A stretch of DNA of 64,000 bases from Roseobacter sp. (GCA_024636495.1 JAGXGZ010000043.1:1-64000); one strand, 5' to 3'; shown: positions 8,557 through 17,580, counted from the first letter of the stretch. Translations and numbers: made by a program. Notes: a model not told the origin generated them from the sequence alone.

Positions 8557-9567
8557 TCAGGAATTGCGCGTGCTTTTCACACGGGTGCCGAATTTGCGCG
8601 GGGCAGGGCCGTCGGACGCAGGGCGCGGCGCTTTGGATTTGCCATATCCCGGCTTGGGCTTGCCGCCAATCACCTTGCCTGTCGCGGTTTTCTCGCCGGG
8701 TTCTTTGGGCAGGCCGGGGCGTCCGGGGCCGGGCACACCGGGTTTGCGCGGCTTGCGTTTGACGATGTGGCTTGGCTTTTTCTTGATCGCCGTGCCGGTG
8801 TTGTCTTCGATCTCGATGCCCAACTGGTCGCGAACGACCTTGCGTTTCAACTCTTCGACCTCGCCGGGTTTGAGTTCGCCCAGCTGAAACGGACCATAAC
8901 TCGTACGGATCAGGCGGTTGACCGACAGGTTTACCGCCTCCATTGCGCGGCGGATTTCGCGGTTCTTGCCTTCGCGCAGACCTATGGTCAGCCATGCATT
9001 CGCCCCTTGCTGACGGTCCAGCGTGACGGTCATGGGCTGAAACGCCTCGCCGTCAACGGTGATGCCTTTGCGCAAAGGTTCAAGCATGTCATCGGTGGGG
9101 CGACCGTTGACGCGCACGCGGTAGCGGCGCAGCCAACCGTTCGAGGGCAATTCCAGCTTGCGCTTGACCTCTCCGTCGTTGGTCAGCAGCAGCAACCCTT
9201 CAGAGTTCAGATCGAGCCGTCCGATGGTCATGACACGGGGCATGTCCTCAGGCAGATCATCAAAGATCGTGCCGCGGCCTTTTTCATCGCGATTCGTCGT
9301 CACAAGGCCAGTGGGCTTGTGATAAAGCCACATACGCGGCGGTTCTGGATCGCCTACAAGTGTGCCATCGACGGTGATCTGGTCTGCATCGGTCACATTC
9401 AACGCTGGCGAATCGATTTGCAGGCCGTTGACGCGCACACGCCCGGCTTCGATCATGCGCTCGGCCTCGCGGCGGCTGGCAAGCCCTGCACGCGACAGGA
9501 CTTTGGCGATGCGATCGCCGGGCGGCGTGTCGGATTTGGGCGGCTGTGTTGGGTTATCTTGGCTCAT
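8557..9567 (-). CDS. rRNA pseudouridine synthase, RsuA/RluB family
   Basis: A 336-residue enzyme that isomerises a specific uridine in rRNA, most likely 23S U2605 (RluB type). An S4 RNA-binding domain is at about residues 18-70 ('RIAKVLSRAGLASRREAERMI'). The catalytic domain follows with 'GRLDLNSEGLLLLTNDG' (catalytic Asp in GRLD) and 'GLREGKNREIRRAMEAVN'. The final 75 or so residues are a basic Pro/Gly/Lys-rich tail. The ATG at 9567 is chosen because homology starts there; an in-frame extension to 10002 would run antisense through tadA. It is divergent from tadA. The family is certain; RluB versus RsuA is less so. Confidence 0.92.
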   Translation of the reverse strand: MSQDNPTQPPKSDTPPGDRIAKVLSRAGLASRREAERMIEAGRVRVNGLQIDSPALNVTDADQITVDGTLVGDPEPPRMWLYHKPTGLVTTNRDEKGRGTIFDDLPEDMPRVMTIGRLDLNSEGLLLLTNDGEVKRKLELPSNGWLRRYRVRVNGRPTDDMLEPLRKGITVDGEAFQPMTVTLDRQQGANAWLTIGLREGKNREIRRAMEAVNLSVNRLIRTSYGPFQLGELKPGEVEELKRKVVRDQLGIEIEDNTGTAIKKKPSHIVKRKPRKPGVPGPGRPGLPKEPGEKTATGKVIGGKPKPGYGKSKAPRPASDGPAPRKFGTRVKSTRNS

Positions 9568-9630
9568 GCAATAGCGCTTACCCTGTTTCAAACGCTTGCG
9601 AAAGGGTGCGGTTTGCGCACAAGTGAGGCC

Positions 9631-10086
9631 ATGGTTTTTACGTCCTTCATGAATATCGCCTTGGATGAGGCGCGCGCTGCCGCTGCAAGGGGCGAAGTGC
9701 CTGTGGGCGCGGCCATTGTGTCGCCTGCGGGATTGGTGGTTGCGCAGGCGGGCAACCGGACGCGCGAGTTGAACGATCCGACCGCCCATGCCGAGGTTCT
9801 GGCGATCCGCGCGGCCTGTGCGGCTGCGGGGGTGGAACGGCTGGGCGGGCATGCGCTTTATGTGACGCTTGAGCCTTGTGCGATGTGTGCAGGGGCGATT
9901 TCGGCGGCGCGGTTGGCGACGTTGTATTATGGGGCGAGTGACCCCAAGTCCGGCGGGGTTGCGCAGGGCGCGCGGGTGTTTTCCCATCCCCAATGCCACC
10001 ATGTGCCGGATGTTTATGACGGTATCGCAGCGAGCGGATCTGAGGCGTTGTTGAAAGAGTTTTTCGCAGAGAAAAGAAAAGGATAG
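9631..10086 (+). CDS. tadA: tRNA-specific adenosine deaminase
   Basis: A 151-residue zinc-dependent deaminase that converts A34 to inosine in tRNA-Arg(ACG). The motifs are complete: H53-A-E55 (zinc ligand and proton shuttle) and P82-C-A-M-C86 (the two zinc cysteines). 'GEVPVGAAIV' is near the N-terminus and 'SHPQCHHVPDVYDG' towards the end. The start is ATG 9631; ATG 9649 is an alternative. The same frame stays open far upstream, but that part is antisense to rluB and is not coding. The gene is divergent from the pseudouridine synthase and followed after 6 bp by the DUF5671 gene. Confidence 0.95.
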   Translation: MVFTSFMNIALDEARAAAARGEVPVGAAIVSPAGLVVAQAGNRTRELNDPTAHAEVLAIRAACAAAGVERLGGHALYVTLEPCAMCAGAISAARLATLYYGASDPKSGGVAQGARVFSHPQCHHVPDVYDGIAASGSEALLKEFFAEKRKG

Positions 10087-10092
10087 GGCGAT

Positions 10093-10713
10093 ATGGCAAA
10101 TCGAGATGAGCTGAACTTGTTTGTGCGCGATGCCTTGGTTACGGGCAAGTCCCGCGACGAGATTGCTTCCGTGCTCACCGGCGCAGGCTGGAGCCCGAGC
10201 GAGGTGAATGATGCCTTGGGCGCGTGGGACGAGACGCCGTTTTCGCCCCCGGTTCCACGCCCCGTGTCCACCGTGTCGGCGCGTGATTTCTTTGTCTATG
10301 CGCTTACTTTCGGGCTCTTGCTGATCGGGTCGTTCAATCTGGTGTTGGTCTTGCAGGCCCTCGTCGATCTGGCCTTTGCCGATGAAAGCTATGGCGAGAC
10401 CGAGATTATTCGCTGGGGTGTGTCGGTGCTGATCGTGACGGCACCGCTTTACCTGTGGCTGACGCTGCGCGAGCGGCGCAAACTGGCACAGGACCCTGCG
10501 CTTTATCGCTCTGCCATCCGCAAATGGCTGACCTATCTGGCGCTTTTATTTGCGGCGATGACCTTGCTGATTGTGTTGATCGCGACGGTCTATGCGCTTT
10601 TGACGGGCGATTTGACCGGGCAGTTTATTGCGAAGGCGTTGATTGTCGTCGTCGTCGCTGGCGGTATTTTCCTGTTTTACTTCAACGATATCGGACGCGG
10701 CGAACCACAATGA
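10093..10713 (+). CDS. DUF5671-like membrane protein
   Basis: A 206-residue membrane protein. Residues 1-55 form a soluble helical segment resembling a small UBA-like or helical N-domain ('SRDEIASVLTGAGWSPSEVNDALGAW'). Four hydrophobic helices follow, beginning with 'SARDFFVYALTFGLLLIGSFNLVLV', as in DUF5671 proteins. An ATG follows tadA after 6 bp, and the stop overlaps the next start (ATGA), so the three genes are probably co-transcribed. No catalytic motif is visible and the function is unknown. Confidence 0.78.
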   Translation: MANRDELNLFVRDALVTGKSRDEIASVLTGAGWSPSEVNDALGAWDETPFSPPVPRPVSTVSARDFFVYALTFGLLLIGSFNLVLVLQALVDLAFADESYGETEIIRWGVSVLIVTAPLYLWLTLRERRKLAQDPALYRSAIRKWLTYLALLFAAMTLLIVLIATVYALLTGDLTGQFIAKALIVVVVAGGIFLFYFNDIGRGEPQ

Positions 10714-11132
10714 ACCGGGTGTTTTTGATTGGATTTTGTGCGCTGATCGCAGCAGCTATCGGGGGCGGCCTGTGGGTTGTGGGTGGGCCAAATCATGCGC
10801 GGTTGATGACGCAGGACGCGGATCGGTTGGCGGCTTTGGTGGATTGGCATAACCGGTTGCGCTGTCTTGGGCGTAGTCAGGGTTTGCCGGACAGTCTGGA
10901 GGCCGCCGAAACCTGCCCCGATACGGTGGTGTTCGAGGGTGATCTTTCGCCCTTCGATGCCGTTACAGGCGTGCCTTATGTTTACACGCGTCTTGGCGGT
11001 CCTGCGTTCGAGGTTTGTGCGACCCTGGCCCTTGACCTTCAAGAAACGGGTCGCCTGCGCGCAGATATGGAAATGCGCGCAGGAAATGTGGTCTGTCTTG
11101 CAGGCATTGCGGCCCCTGATCGGAAAGAGTAA
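10710..11132 (+). CDS. Hypothetical membrane-anchored or exported protein
   Basis: A 140-residue protein with an N-terminal hydrophobic segment ('VFLIGFCALIAAAIGGGLWVVGG') that is either an uncleaved anchor or a signal sequence. The rest is a small extracytoplasmic domain with four cysteines (in 'LRCLG', 'ETCPD', 'EVCATL' and 'VVCLAG') that could form two disulphides. The start overlaps the stop of the DUF5671 gene, suggesting the two membrane proteins are made together. It ends 3 bp from the stop of the convergent MBL-fold gene. I do not recognise a family. Confidence 0.7.
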   Translation: MNRVFLIGFCALIAAAIGGGLWVVGGPNHARLMTQDADRLAALVDWHNRLRCLGRSQGLPDSLEAAETCPDTVVFEGDLSPFDAVTGVPYVYTRLGGPAFEVCATLALDLQETGRLRADMEMRAGNVVCLAGIAAPDRKE

Positions 11133-11135
11133 CCC

Positions 11136-11828
11136 CTAGATCAAGATCGGCTTCATCACTTCGGGCTCGACCACGTTCACGCTTGGCAGACCGTCGATCA
11201 ACACTTGGGCAGATTGCTCGAGTGCGGGGAAGGTTTTGTAGTGGCCGGGGATCACCGTCTTGAAATCAAAGTATTTCTTTGAGGCATAGGCCGCTTGCGC
11301 CATATCCATCGTGTAATGCCCGCCAGCACTGAGGATGCCGATATCGGGTTTGTGATAGTCGCCCATCCATTCCATATCAGCCATGATACCAGTGTCACCC
11401 GAGACATAGATCACATGACCTTCGCCCGCGATCATAAAGCCAATCTCGGCCCCCATATAGATCGGCCCGGCCTCGCCGTTGACAGAGGAGGAGTGGGACG
11501 CAGGCACCATTGTCACAGCGACCTTGCCGCATGTGATCGTGCCGCCTTTATTGAAGCCAATGGTGTTTTTGACGCCTTTGTTTTCGAAATAGCCCATCAG
11601 TTCTACCATGCCCGCCACGGGAGCAGAGGTCTTTTCGGCGACCATCGCCAAGTCTTGCGTGTGGTCGAAATGGCCGTGGGTGATCAGAATTTGTGTCACA
11701 CCCTCAAGCGCTGGGGCGTGATACTCGTCGTCGAGCATTGGATTGCCCGAAAGCCAAGGGTCAATCAGTAGAACCTGATCCTCGATTTCGATGCGAAAGC
11801 TGCCGTGTCCGAGCCAGATGATGTTCAT
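11136..11828 (-). CDS. Metal-dependent hydrolase, metallo-beta-lactamase fold (UPF0173)
   Basis: A 230-residue cytosolic hydrolase of the UPF0173 family. The metal-site motif is HGHFDH, with further ligands in 'PASHSSS', 'SGDTG' and 'PGHYKTFP'. It begins MNIIWLGHGSFRIE. ATG 11828 is chosen over a GTG/ATG seven codons upstream because a GGGAGAA ribosome-binding site lies just ahead of it and family members begin here. The physiological substrate is not known for this family. It is convergent with the hypothetical gene at 10710-11132. Confidence 0.9.
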   Translation of the reverse strand: MNIIWLGHGSFRIEIEDQVLLIDPWLSGNPMLDDEYHAPALEGVTQILITHGHFDHTQDLAMVAEKTSAPVAGMVELMGYFENKGVKNTIGFNKGGTITCGKVAVTMVPASHSSSVNGEAGPIYMGAEIGFMIAGEGHVIYVSGDTGIMADMEWMGDYHKPDIGILSAGGHYTMDMAQAAYASKKYFDFKTVIPGHYKTFPALEQSAQVLIDGLPSVNVVEPEVMKPILI

Positions 11829-11887
11829 TTTGGGTTCTCCCTTGGTCATACTCCAAATCCCAACCTAGTATATCTTGCAGCTTTGGG

Positions 11888-11922
11888 GAGCCTCCGGAGG
11901 GAGTTTATTTGGCAAAATGAAG
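11888..11922. repeat. Extragenic hairpin element, copy B (class 3)
   Basis: A short GC-rich dyad (CCTCCGGAGG) is followed by GAGTTTATTTGGCAAAATGA. It matches the copy at 23006-23046 closely in the AT-rich half. It lies between the divergent MBL-hydrolase and gatC genes, so here it is not at a gene end. Confidence 0.5.
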
Positions 11923-12016
11923 ATGAGGCGTGGTGTTTGGGGCACGCGATGCCAGCCCAGACTTGCAGGGGGCAGCGGGGGGCGGTAAACGGCTGACAAA
12001 GAGATAAGGAGCACCC

Positions 12017-12304
12017 ATGTCCATTGACGAGACCACAGCCGCACGGGTGGCCAAATTGGCCCGTATCAAGGTCGAGCCATCCGCTTTGCCGGCACTTGCC
12101 CAAGAGTTCAACAACATCCTTGGATTTATCGAGCAATTGAACGAGGTCGATGTGGACGGGGTCGAGCCGATGACGTCCGTCACGCCCCAAGTTTTGAAGC
12201 GGCGCGATGATGTGGTGCGCGATGGCAACCAGCAGGCCAAGATTTTGGCAAATGCGCCTGATGCGCGTGAAGGGTTCTTTGCTGTGCCGAAGGTGGTGGA
12301 ATAA
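12017..12304 (+). CDS. gatC: Asp-tRNA(Asn)/Glu-tRNA(Gln) amidotransferase subunit C
   Basis: A 95-residue subunit of the GatCAB transamidase, which converts misacylated Glu-tRNA(Gln) or Asp-tRNA(Asn) to the correct amide form. It follows the family pattern: '[15 protein letters not shown]' at the start, '[19 protein letters not shown]' in the middle and '[16 protein letters not shown]' at the end. A strong AAGGAG ribosome-binding site precedes the ATG. The stop overlaps the gatA start by one base (TAATG). GatC stabilises GatA, so this coupling makes functional sense. gatB is not in the window. Confidence 0.97.
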   Translation: MSIDETTAARVAKLARIKVEPSALPALAQEFNNILGFIEQLNEVDVDGVEPMTSVTPQVLKRRDDVVRDGNQQAKILANAPDAREGFFAVPKVVE

Positions 12305-13791
12305 TGGCTGATCTGAACAAACTGAGCCTTGCTGAGGCGCGCGATGCATTGCGCAAGGGAGATGTTACGTCGGTTGAATTGACCGGAGCCTGTTTGGGCG
12401 CGATCGAGGGTGCCGGCGCGTTGAACGCCTTTGTGCACCATACGGGCGATCTGGCGATGGACCAGGCCCGCGCGGCGGATGCGCGGATCAAGGCGGGCGA
12501 TGCGCCTGGGATGTGTGGCTTGCCAATTGGCATTAAGGATTTGTTCTGCACCAAAGGCGTGCCGTCGCAGGCAGGGTCGCGGATTTTGCAGGGGTTCTTG
12601 CCGGAATATGAAAGCACCGTTTCGCAGAACCTGTTTGATGCGGGTGCGGTCATGCTGGGCAAGTTGAACATGGACGAATTCGCCATGGGCTCGTCTAATG
12701 AGACGTCAGTCTATGGCAATGCTGTGAACCCTTGGCGGCGGGCGGGCGATGATGCTCCTTTGACGCCGGGTGGATCCTCTGGCGGGTCGGCCGCTGCGGT
12801 TGCGGCTGACTTGTGTCTGGCCGCCACGGGCACGGATACGGGCGGGTCGATCCGCCAGCCTGCGGCCTTTACTGGTACAGTGGGGATTAAACCGACCTAT
12901 GGGCGCTGTTCGCGTTGGGGCGTCGTGGCCTTTGCGTCGTCCTTGGATCAGGCGGGTCCGATGACCAAGACCGTGCGCGATGCGGCCATTATGTTGGGTG
13001 CTATGGCGGGCTATGACGCCAAGGACAGCACCTCGGCCGAGTTGGCTGTGCCCGATTTCGAGGCAGCGCTGACGGGCGACATTCGTGGTAAAAAGATCGG
13101 CATTCCGCGCGAATACCGCATGGACGGCATGCCCGAAGAGATCGAGGCGCTGTGGCAGAACGGTATTGCCATGATGCGCGATGCCGGGGCCGAGATTGTC
13201 GATATCACCTTGCCGCACACGAAATATGCGCTTCCTGCTTACTATGTGATTGCCCCCGCCGAGGCGTCTTCCAACCTCGCACGCTATGACGGGGTGCGCT
13301 ACGGTCACCGCGCCAAGCTGGATCAGGGCGATGGTATCACCGAGATGTATGAAAAGACCCGCGCCGAAGGGTTCGGCCCCGAGGTGCAGCGCCGTGTGAT
13401 GATCGGGACATATGTGCTAAGTGCCGGTTTCTACGACGCTTATTACAACCGTGCGCGCAAGGTGCGGACGCTGATCAAGAAAGACTTTGAGGACGTCTTT
13501 GCCGCCGGAATCGATTGTATTCTGACGCCGGCAACGCCTTCGGCTGCCTTTGGTCTGGGCGAGATGACGGATGCTGATCCGGTGGCGATGTATCTTAACG
13601 ATGTGTTTACCGTGACGGTCAACCTTGCCGGATTGCCCGGAATTGCGCTGCCCACTGGCACCAATGCTCAGGGACTGCCCTTGGGGTTGCAACTGATCGG
13701 GCGGCCTTGGGAAGAAGCGGATTTGCTATCAACCGCCTATGCGCTTGAGAAAGCCGCGGGGTTTGTAGCCAAGCCGGAAAAATGGTGGTAA
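12304..13791 (+). CDS. gatA: Asp-tRNA(Asn)/Glu-tRNA(Gln) amidotransferase subunit A
   Basis: A 495-residue glutamine amidase subunit of GatCAB, an amidase-signature enzyme that releases ammonia for transamidation. The Ser-cisSer-Lys triad is visible: Lys in '[10 protein letters not shown]', Ser in '[12 protein letters not shown]' and the nucleophilic Ser region '[12 protein letters not shown]'. Later, '[22 protein letters not shown]' and the C-terminal '[19 protein letters not shown]' are typical of GatA. Length is normal. It is translationally coupled to gatC. Identification is firm. Confidence 0.97.
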   Translation: MADLNKLSLAEARDALRKGDVTSVELTGACLGAIEGAGALNAFVHHTGDLAMDQARAADARIKAGDAPGMCGLPIGIKDLFCTKGVPSQAGSRILQGFLPEYESTVSQNLFDAGAVMLGKLNMDEFAMGSSNETSVYGNAVNPWRRAGDDAPLTPGGSSGGSAAAVAADLCLAATGTDTGGSIRQPAAFTGTVGIKPTYGRCSRWGVVAFASSLDQAGPMTKTVRDAAIMLGAMAGYDAKDSTSAELAVPDFEAALTGDIRGKKIGIPREYRMDGMPEEIEALWQNGIAMMRDAGAEIVDITLPHTKYALPAYYVIAPAEASSNLARYDGVRYGHRAKLDQGDGITEMYEKTRAEGFGPEVQRRVMIGTYVLSAGFYDAYYNRARKVRTLIKKDFEDVFAAGIDCILTPATPSAAFGLGEMTDADPVAMYLNDVFTVTVNLAGLPGIALPTGTNAQGLPLGLQLIGRPWEEADLLSTAYALEKAAGFVAKPEKWW

Positions 13792-13833
13792 AAGAACGCC
13801 AATAAAACAGTGCAGATAGAAAAAGCAGGTCCA

Positions 13834-14574
13834 ATGATTAAACCGATTTCCCTTGTTGTCACCTTGGGCATGGCCCTATCGGCGTGCCAACCCGCCATAC
13901 CGGACAGCGGTCGCGGGGCTGGGTTTGATTCATTCCAGACGCAACAAGCGCAACGTGATGCGGCCTTGGCAACGAACAGCCAAGCGCTTCCTGCGCCTTC
14001 AGCCGTGAATGCGACACCACTGGCAGCGCTTGACGACGGTTCTGCTGCGTCAACGGCGGCGCAAACCGCCCGCATTCTGGACGCGACCCGCCCCGGTGGT
14101 TTGGGAAACGACGCTTTGACCAATTCCGGCATTGAACCGATCAATGCCAGCCCCGCAAACGCAGCACCACCGGTGCTGAACACCGAAGGTATTTCGCAAG
14201 AGAACAACTTTGATGCCGTGTCTGGTGAACGCAGCATCGAAGGCGACGCTGCGCGTATTGCTGCCAACCGTGCGCAATACCGCGTTGTGCAGCCCGAAGC
14301 CCTGCCAGACCGCGCCGAAGCCGGACCAAACATCGTGTCCTATGCTTTGCAAAACAATCACCCCGTGGGCACGGCGGTCTATTCACGTCGCGGCTTTAAC
14401 AAAGCGCGCAAATATGAGCGCGCTTGCGCGGAATACACCCATCCTGATCAGGCGCAATTGGCCTTTCTAAGCGCCGGAGGGCCAGAGCGTGATCGTGCTG
14501 GAATGGATCCTGATGGCGATGGATATGCATGCACATGGGATCCCTCTCCCTACCGACGTGCCATCCAAGGATAA
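13834..14574 (+). CDS. Lipoprotein with C-terminal excalibur-like domain
   Basis: A 246-residue predicted lipoprotein. MIKPISLVVTLGMALSAC gives a signal peptide with lipobox LSAC, which decides the ATG at 13834 over an upstream GTG. A long low-complexity Ala/Asn/Pro-rich linker (to about residue 180) leads to a C-terminal domain with 'CAEYTHPDQAQLAFLSAGGP' and 'MDPDGDGYACTWDPSPYR'. That last segment matches the excalibur calcium-binding signature DxDxDGxxC. It sits 6 bp upstream of a peptidoglycan amidase, so a cell-wall role is plausible. The function is otherwise unknown. Confidence 0.78.
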   Translation: MIKPISLVVTLGMALSACQPAIPDSGRGAGFDSFQTQQAQRDAALATNSQALPAPSAVNATPLAALDDGSAASTAAQTARILDATRPGGLGNDALTNSGIEPINASPANAAPPVLNTEGISQENNFDAVSGERSIEGDAARIAANRAQYRVVQPEALPDRAEAGPNIVSYALQNNHPVGTAVYSRRGFNKARKYERACAEYTHPDQAQLAFLSAGGPERDRAGMDPDGDGYACTWDPSPYRRAIQG

Positions 14575-14580
14575 TCGCAG

Positions 14581-15255
14581 GTGATCGCAGATGTGATCAT
14601 CCACCCCTCCCCAAATCAAGGGCCGCGCCGCGATGGGCTGCGGCCCTCAATCGTTGTGATCCACTATACCGCCATGCAAAGCGCTGCCGCGGCGCTTGAA
14701 AGGCTTTGCGACCCTAGCGCCGAGGTGTCCGCCCACTACCTGATCTCGGGGCAGGGCGACGTGTACCAGATGGTCGAGGAAGATCAGCGCGCTTGGCACG
14801 CGGGGCAGGGGGAATGGGCAGGGTCGGATGACATCAATTCACGCTCAATCGGGATCGAATTGGACAATCAGGGCACCCATCCGTTTGCAGAGCCTCAGAT
14901 GCAAGCACTTGAACGCCTTTTAAAGGACATCATGGCAAGGTGGAAAATCACAGCCGACGGGGTGATTGGCCATTCAGATATGGCACCGGGACGCAAAGCT
15001 GATCCGGGTCCACGTTTTGACTGGGCAAGGTTGGCGCGGCAGGGACTGGCAGCGACAGGCAAGGATGATCCTTCGCGCAAGGACCTGACACCCGACAGCT
15101 TCATCGCTGCGGCGCGTCTGGTGGGTTTCACGGCCGATGTCTCGCTAGATACATTGCTAACCGCCGCACGGCTGCGCTTTGCCCCGTGGCGATCGGGGCC
15201 GTTGTGCCAGGACGACCTGCAGCTTTGCCATTACATATCGTCCAAATGGAAATAA
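14581..15255 (+). CDS. N-acetylmuramoyl-L-alanine amidase (Amidase_2, AmpD/AmiD type)
   Basis: A 224-residue zinc amidase that cleaves the amide bond between MurNAc and the stem peptide of peptidoglycan or muropeptides. Zinc and catalytic features are 'IVVIHYTA', 'SAHYLISGQGDVYQMV', 'AWHAGQGEW', 'SIGIELDN' and 'VIGHSDMAPGRKADPGPRFDW'. No signal peptide is seen, which favours a cytoplasmic AmpD-like role in muropeptide recycling. The start is GTG 14581, with an AAGGA ribosome-binding site inside the end of the preceding lipoprotein gene. It lies just upstream of rnpB. Confidence 0.92.
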   Translation: MIADVIIHPSPNQGPRRDGLRPSIVVIHYTAMQSAAAALERLCDPSAEVSAHYLISGQGDVYQMVEEDQRAWHAGQGEWAGSDDINSRSIGIELDNQGTHPFAEPQMQALERLLKDIMARWKITADGVIGHSDMAPGRKADPGPRFDWARLARQGLAATGKDDPSRKDLTPDSFIAAARLVGFTADVSLDTLLTAARLRFAPWRSGPLCQDDLQLCHYISSKWK

Positions 15256-15323
15256 ATCCCCGCCGGAGGCATCAGGGGCGCAAAACACATTGACCCGGCC
15301 CGATCCAAGGCGCTAGGCGTGCA

Positions 15324-15740
15324 GCGCGCGGAAGGCTGGATGGCCGCGGGCCTTTCAAAGGGTTCGAGGAAAGTCCGGACTCCAAGGAAAGACGGTGCCG
15401 GGTAACGCCCGGGCGGGGCAACCCGACGGATAGCGCCACAGAAAATAAACCGCCATCCCAGCGGGTCGGGCAACCGATACCACCGGGGCGGTAAGGGTGA
15501 AACGGTGCGGTAAAAGCGCACCGCGGGGGTGGTAACATCCCCGGCATGGCAAGCCCCACCAGGAGCAATGCCAAATAGGGACCGCGCGCTGCGTCTGGCA
15601 ACAGGCAAGGCGGGGCTTTTTCTGCCCCAGCAGGTCCGGGTTGGCAGCTATAGCCATGCGAGTAATTGCATGGTCAGAGGAATGGTCATCCCCTGTCTTC
15701 GGGCGGGGACAAAATCCGGCTTATAGGCTTTCCGCGCATC
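15324..15740 (+). ncRNA. rnpB: RNase P RNA (type A)
   Basis: This is the catalytic RNA of RNase P, which matures tRNA 5' ends. The conserved core GAGGAAAGTCCGGACTCC is at about 15364-15381. It is followed by GCCACAGAAAATAAACCGCC and GGTAAGGGTGAAACGGTGCGG. The 3' conserved part (GGACAAAATCCGGCTTATAGG) is at about 15707-15727. The ends pair as P1: GCGCGGAAGGC at about 15326-15336 with the complement GGCTTTCCGCGC at about 15726-15737. Exact termini are estimated from this pairing. Its position upstream of rpmG is seen here. Identification is firm. Confidence 0.95.
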
Positions 15741-15923
15741 TTTTCCGGACCAAACACGGAATTTTTAAAATTCCGGACCGGAAAATTCGAATTTTCCGTC
15801 TCCTTTCCGCTGACGTTGGGAAATAGCGGTTGACTCGGGGGCTGGCGTGGCTAGAACCCAAATCTCAGGATTTCACGAGCAACGGTCGAACAGCGGCCTG
15901 CTCGTCGTTGCAGGAGAACGACT

Positions 15924-16091
15924 ATGGCGAAGCCAACCACGATCAAGATCCGTCTGAACTCGTCCGCGGGCACAGGCCATTTCTACGTTACAAAGAAAAA
16001 CGCGCGTACGATGACAGAAAAAATGGTCATCAAAAAGTACGACCCCGTTATTCGCAAGCACGTGGAATACAAAGAAGGCAAGATCAAGTAA
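15924..16091 (+). CDS. rpmG: 50S ribosomal protein L33
   Basis: A 55-residue large-subunit ribosomal protein, beginning [20 protein letters not shown] and ending '[17 protein letters not shown]'. It carries the conserved 'FYVTKKNAR' segment. It lacks the CxxC pairs of zinc-binding L33 isoforms, so this is the cysteine-free type. A CAGGAGA ribosome-binding site precedes the ATG. It stands alone between rnpB and a VIT-family gene and is followed by a clear intrinsic terminator at 16118-16143. Confidence 0.97.
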   Translation: MAKPTTIKIRLNSSAGTGHFYVTKKNARTMTEKMVIKKYDPVIRKHVEYKEGKIK

Positions 16092-16117
16092 GATCGCCCT
16101 CTTTGCTTTGAATACTG

Positions 16118-16143
16118 GACCGCACCGTTGTGTGCGGTCTTTT
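16118..16143 (+). terminator. Intrinsic terminator after rpmG
   Basis: An 8-bp perfect stem, GACCGCAC/GTGCGGTC, with a 6-nt loop is followed by TTTT and a second T-rich run. It lies 26 bp after the L33 stop on the same strand. Confidence 0.85.
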
Positions 16144-16176
16144 GCGTTTTCAACCATAGTTTTTGAAAGTGATAGG

Positions 16177-16866
16177 ATGCCCAAGGAAGGTCATTATATC
16201 AACCGCAGCAATTGGTTGCGTGCGGCGGTGCTGGGGGCCAACGACGGAATCGTTTCGATGTCGAGCTTGCTGGTCGGTGTGACCTCTGCGGGGATGGCAT
16301 CGGGCAATGTGATGCTGACGGGCTTTGCGGGGCTGACGGCAGGGGCTTTGTCGATGGCGGCGGGGGAATATGTATCGGTCTCCGCGCAGGCCGATGTGGA
16401 GGCAGCAGATCTTGAACGCGAACGGATCGCGCTGGAAGACGATCCTGACTACGAACTTGAAGAACTGGCCGAAGGGCTTGAGACGCGCGGCGTCGATCCG
16501 AAGCTTGCGCTCAAGGTTGCTACGCAATTGACCGATCACGATGCTTTGGGCGCCCATGCGCGCGAAGAGCTGGGGATGTTCGGCCTTGCAGGGCAAGCAA
16601 ACCCGTTGCAGGCGGCGGGGGCATCGGCGCTTGCCTTTGCGGTTGGCGGCGCATTTCCCTTGATTGCAGCACTGATTATGCCCGCGCATCTTGATATCCT
16701 GGGCGTTGCGATTGTCGCAGTTTTGGCGCTGGTCTTGTTGGGTGCTGGGGGCGCGCGTTTGGGGGGCGCACCATTGCGTCCCGCGATTCTTCGGGCTGTC
16801 GTTTGGGGTGTTGTTGCGATGGTGTTTACGGCGGCGGTTGGGCAGCTTTTCGATGTGGCCGTTTAA
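16177..16866 (+). CDS. VIT1/CCC1-family membrane transporter
   Basis: A 229-residue integral membrane protein of the VIT1/CCC1 family, whose characterised members move Fe2+ or Mn2+ out of the cytosol. It has 'NWLRAAVLGANDGIVSMSSLLVGVTSAG' (helix 1 with the conserved AxxGANDGIV motif) and 'LTAGALSMAAGEYVSVSAQ' (helix 2). A charged acidic cytosolic segment follows ('ERERIALEDDPDYELEELAEGLE') and then three C-terminal helices. ATG 16177 is chosen because homology starts at MPKEGHY and a GATAGG site precedes it. The metal specificity cannot be told from sequence. Confidence 0.9.
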   Translation: MPKEGHYINRSNWLRAAVLGANDGIVSMSSLLVGVTSAGMASGNVMLTGFAGLTAGALSMAAGEYVSVSAQADVEAADLERERIALEDDPDYELEELAEGLETRGVDPKLALKVATQLTDHDALGAHAREELGMFGLAGQANPLQAAGASALAFAVGGAFPLIAALIMPAHLDILGVAIVAVLALVLLGAGGARLGGAPLRPAILRAVVWGVVAMVFTAAVGQLFDVAV

Positions 16867-16878
16867 GGGCCTTTACGG

Positions 16879-17580
16879 TCAAATCCTGTAACTGACCGAC
16901 ACCTTCAATATTTTACCCGTGACAAGCACTGCGGACCCGCTGGCGAGAGATTTAACGGCGTGTGCAATATCCTCCGGCACTTCAATCCGCTCCAAAGATG
17001 TGTCTTTGACGAATAGTGCCGTCAGCCCTTGGTGTTTGGGGGATACCGATCACACCGGGTGCCAGGGCATTAACTCTTATGCCCGATGGTCCCAGTTCCT
17101 TGGCAAGGGGGCGATTCTAAAGGTTTAGCGCCGCCTTGTTGCCCCCGAACAGGGTAGTGCCTTTCGGGTGCAACACCGCGTCCATCAATACTATACTCAA
17201 AATGGCAGCGCCCGGTTGCAAATGCGCCAAGGCCACCACAAGCAATCCCGCTGGTGCGAATAGGTTAATAGCCAGCAACCCGTCTGGTCGGCGGCACGAT
17301 GGGTGTCCCTAAGGGCATGCTACGGCCAGGACCTAGCGCTGTTCACAGTAAATATCCAACCGCTCGAAACAGGCGTCACCTGCGCTATCACAACAATTCA
17401 CTTCCTGCCTTATGTCAGGTCCGCGTGAGCCGCATAGAGGCCCTTAGGCACGCCCCTTGGTTCAGTCTGGTGCCATACAATCGCACCATCATGATCGCTC
17501 GCCATGTTTTCAGCGATGGCACGACCTATGCCGATAGCGGCCCCGGTCACAAGAGCAGGACGGGGCAGGATCTGGTGCTC
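16879..17580 (-). pseudogene. Decayed short-chain dehydrogenase/reductase (SDR)
   Basis: Translating the minus strand in different frames recovers an SDR in pieces. 'PALVTGAAIGIGRAIAENM' (the TGxxxGIG cofactor motif) maps to about 17500-17565. 'LFAPAGLLVVALAHLQPGAAIL' and 'GNKAALNL' lie in the middle. 'LAKELGPSGIRVNALAPGVIG' follows, and the last piece is 'VPEDIAHAVKSLASGSAVLVTG' at about 16900-16980. An in-frame TAG at 17117-17119 and at least two frameshifts (one at about 17010-17050) break the gene. The active-site region reads LFGGNKAAL rather than YxxxK. The order and spacing match a full-length SDR, so this is a dead gene. Confidence 0.82.

Noticed and set aside
8459-8995. Minus-strand open frame overlapping the rluB 3' half in another frame
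   Set aside because: Its Arg/Gln/Pro-rich composition is a frame-shifted shadow of the basic tail of the pseudouridine synthase.
8545-9630. Long plus-strand open frame upstream of, and in frame with, tadA
   Set aside because: It is antisense to the clear pseudouridine synthase gene, lacks family homology until TadA begins at 9631, and reflects GC-rich antisense openness.
15231-15657. Minus-strand open frames of 100-125 residues
   Set aside because: They are antisense to rnpB, whose structured GC-rich sequence happens to be open.
15529-15726. Short open frame on the plus strand
   Set aside because: It lies wholly inside the RNase P RNA gene.
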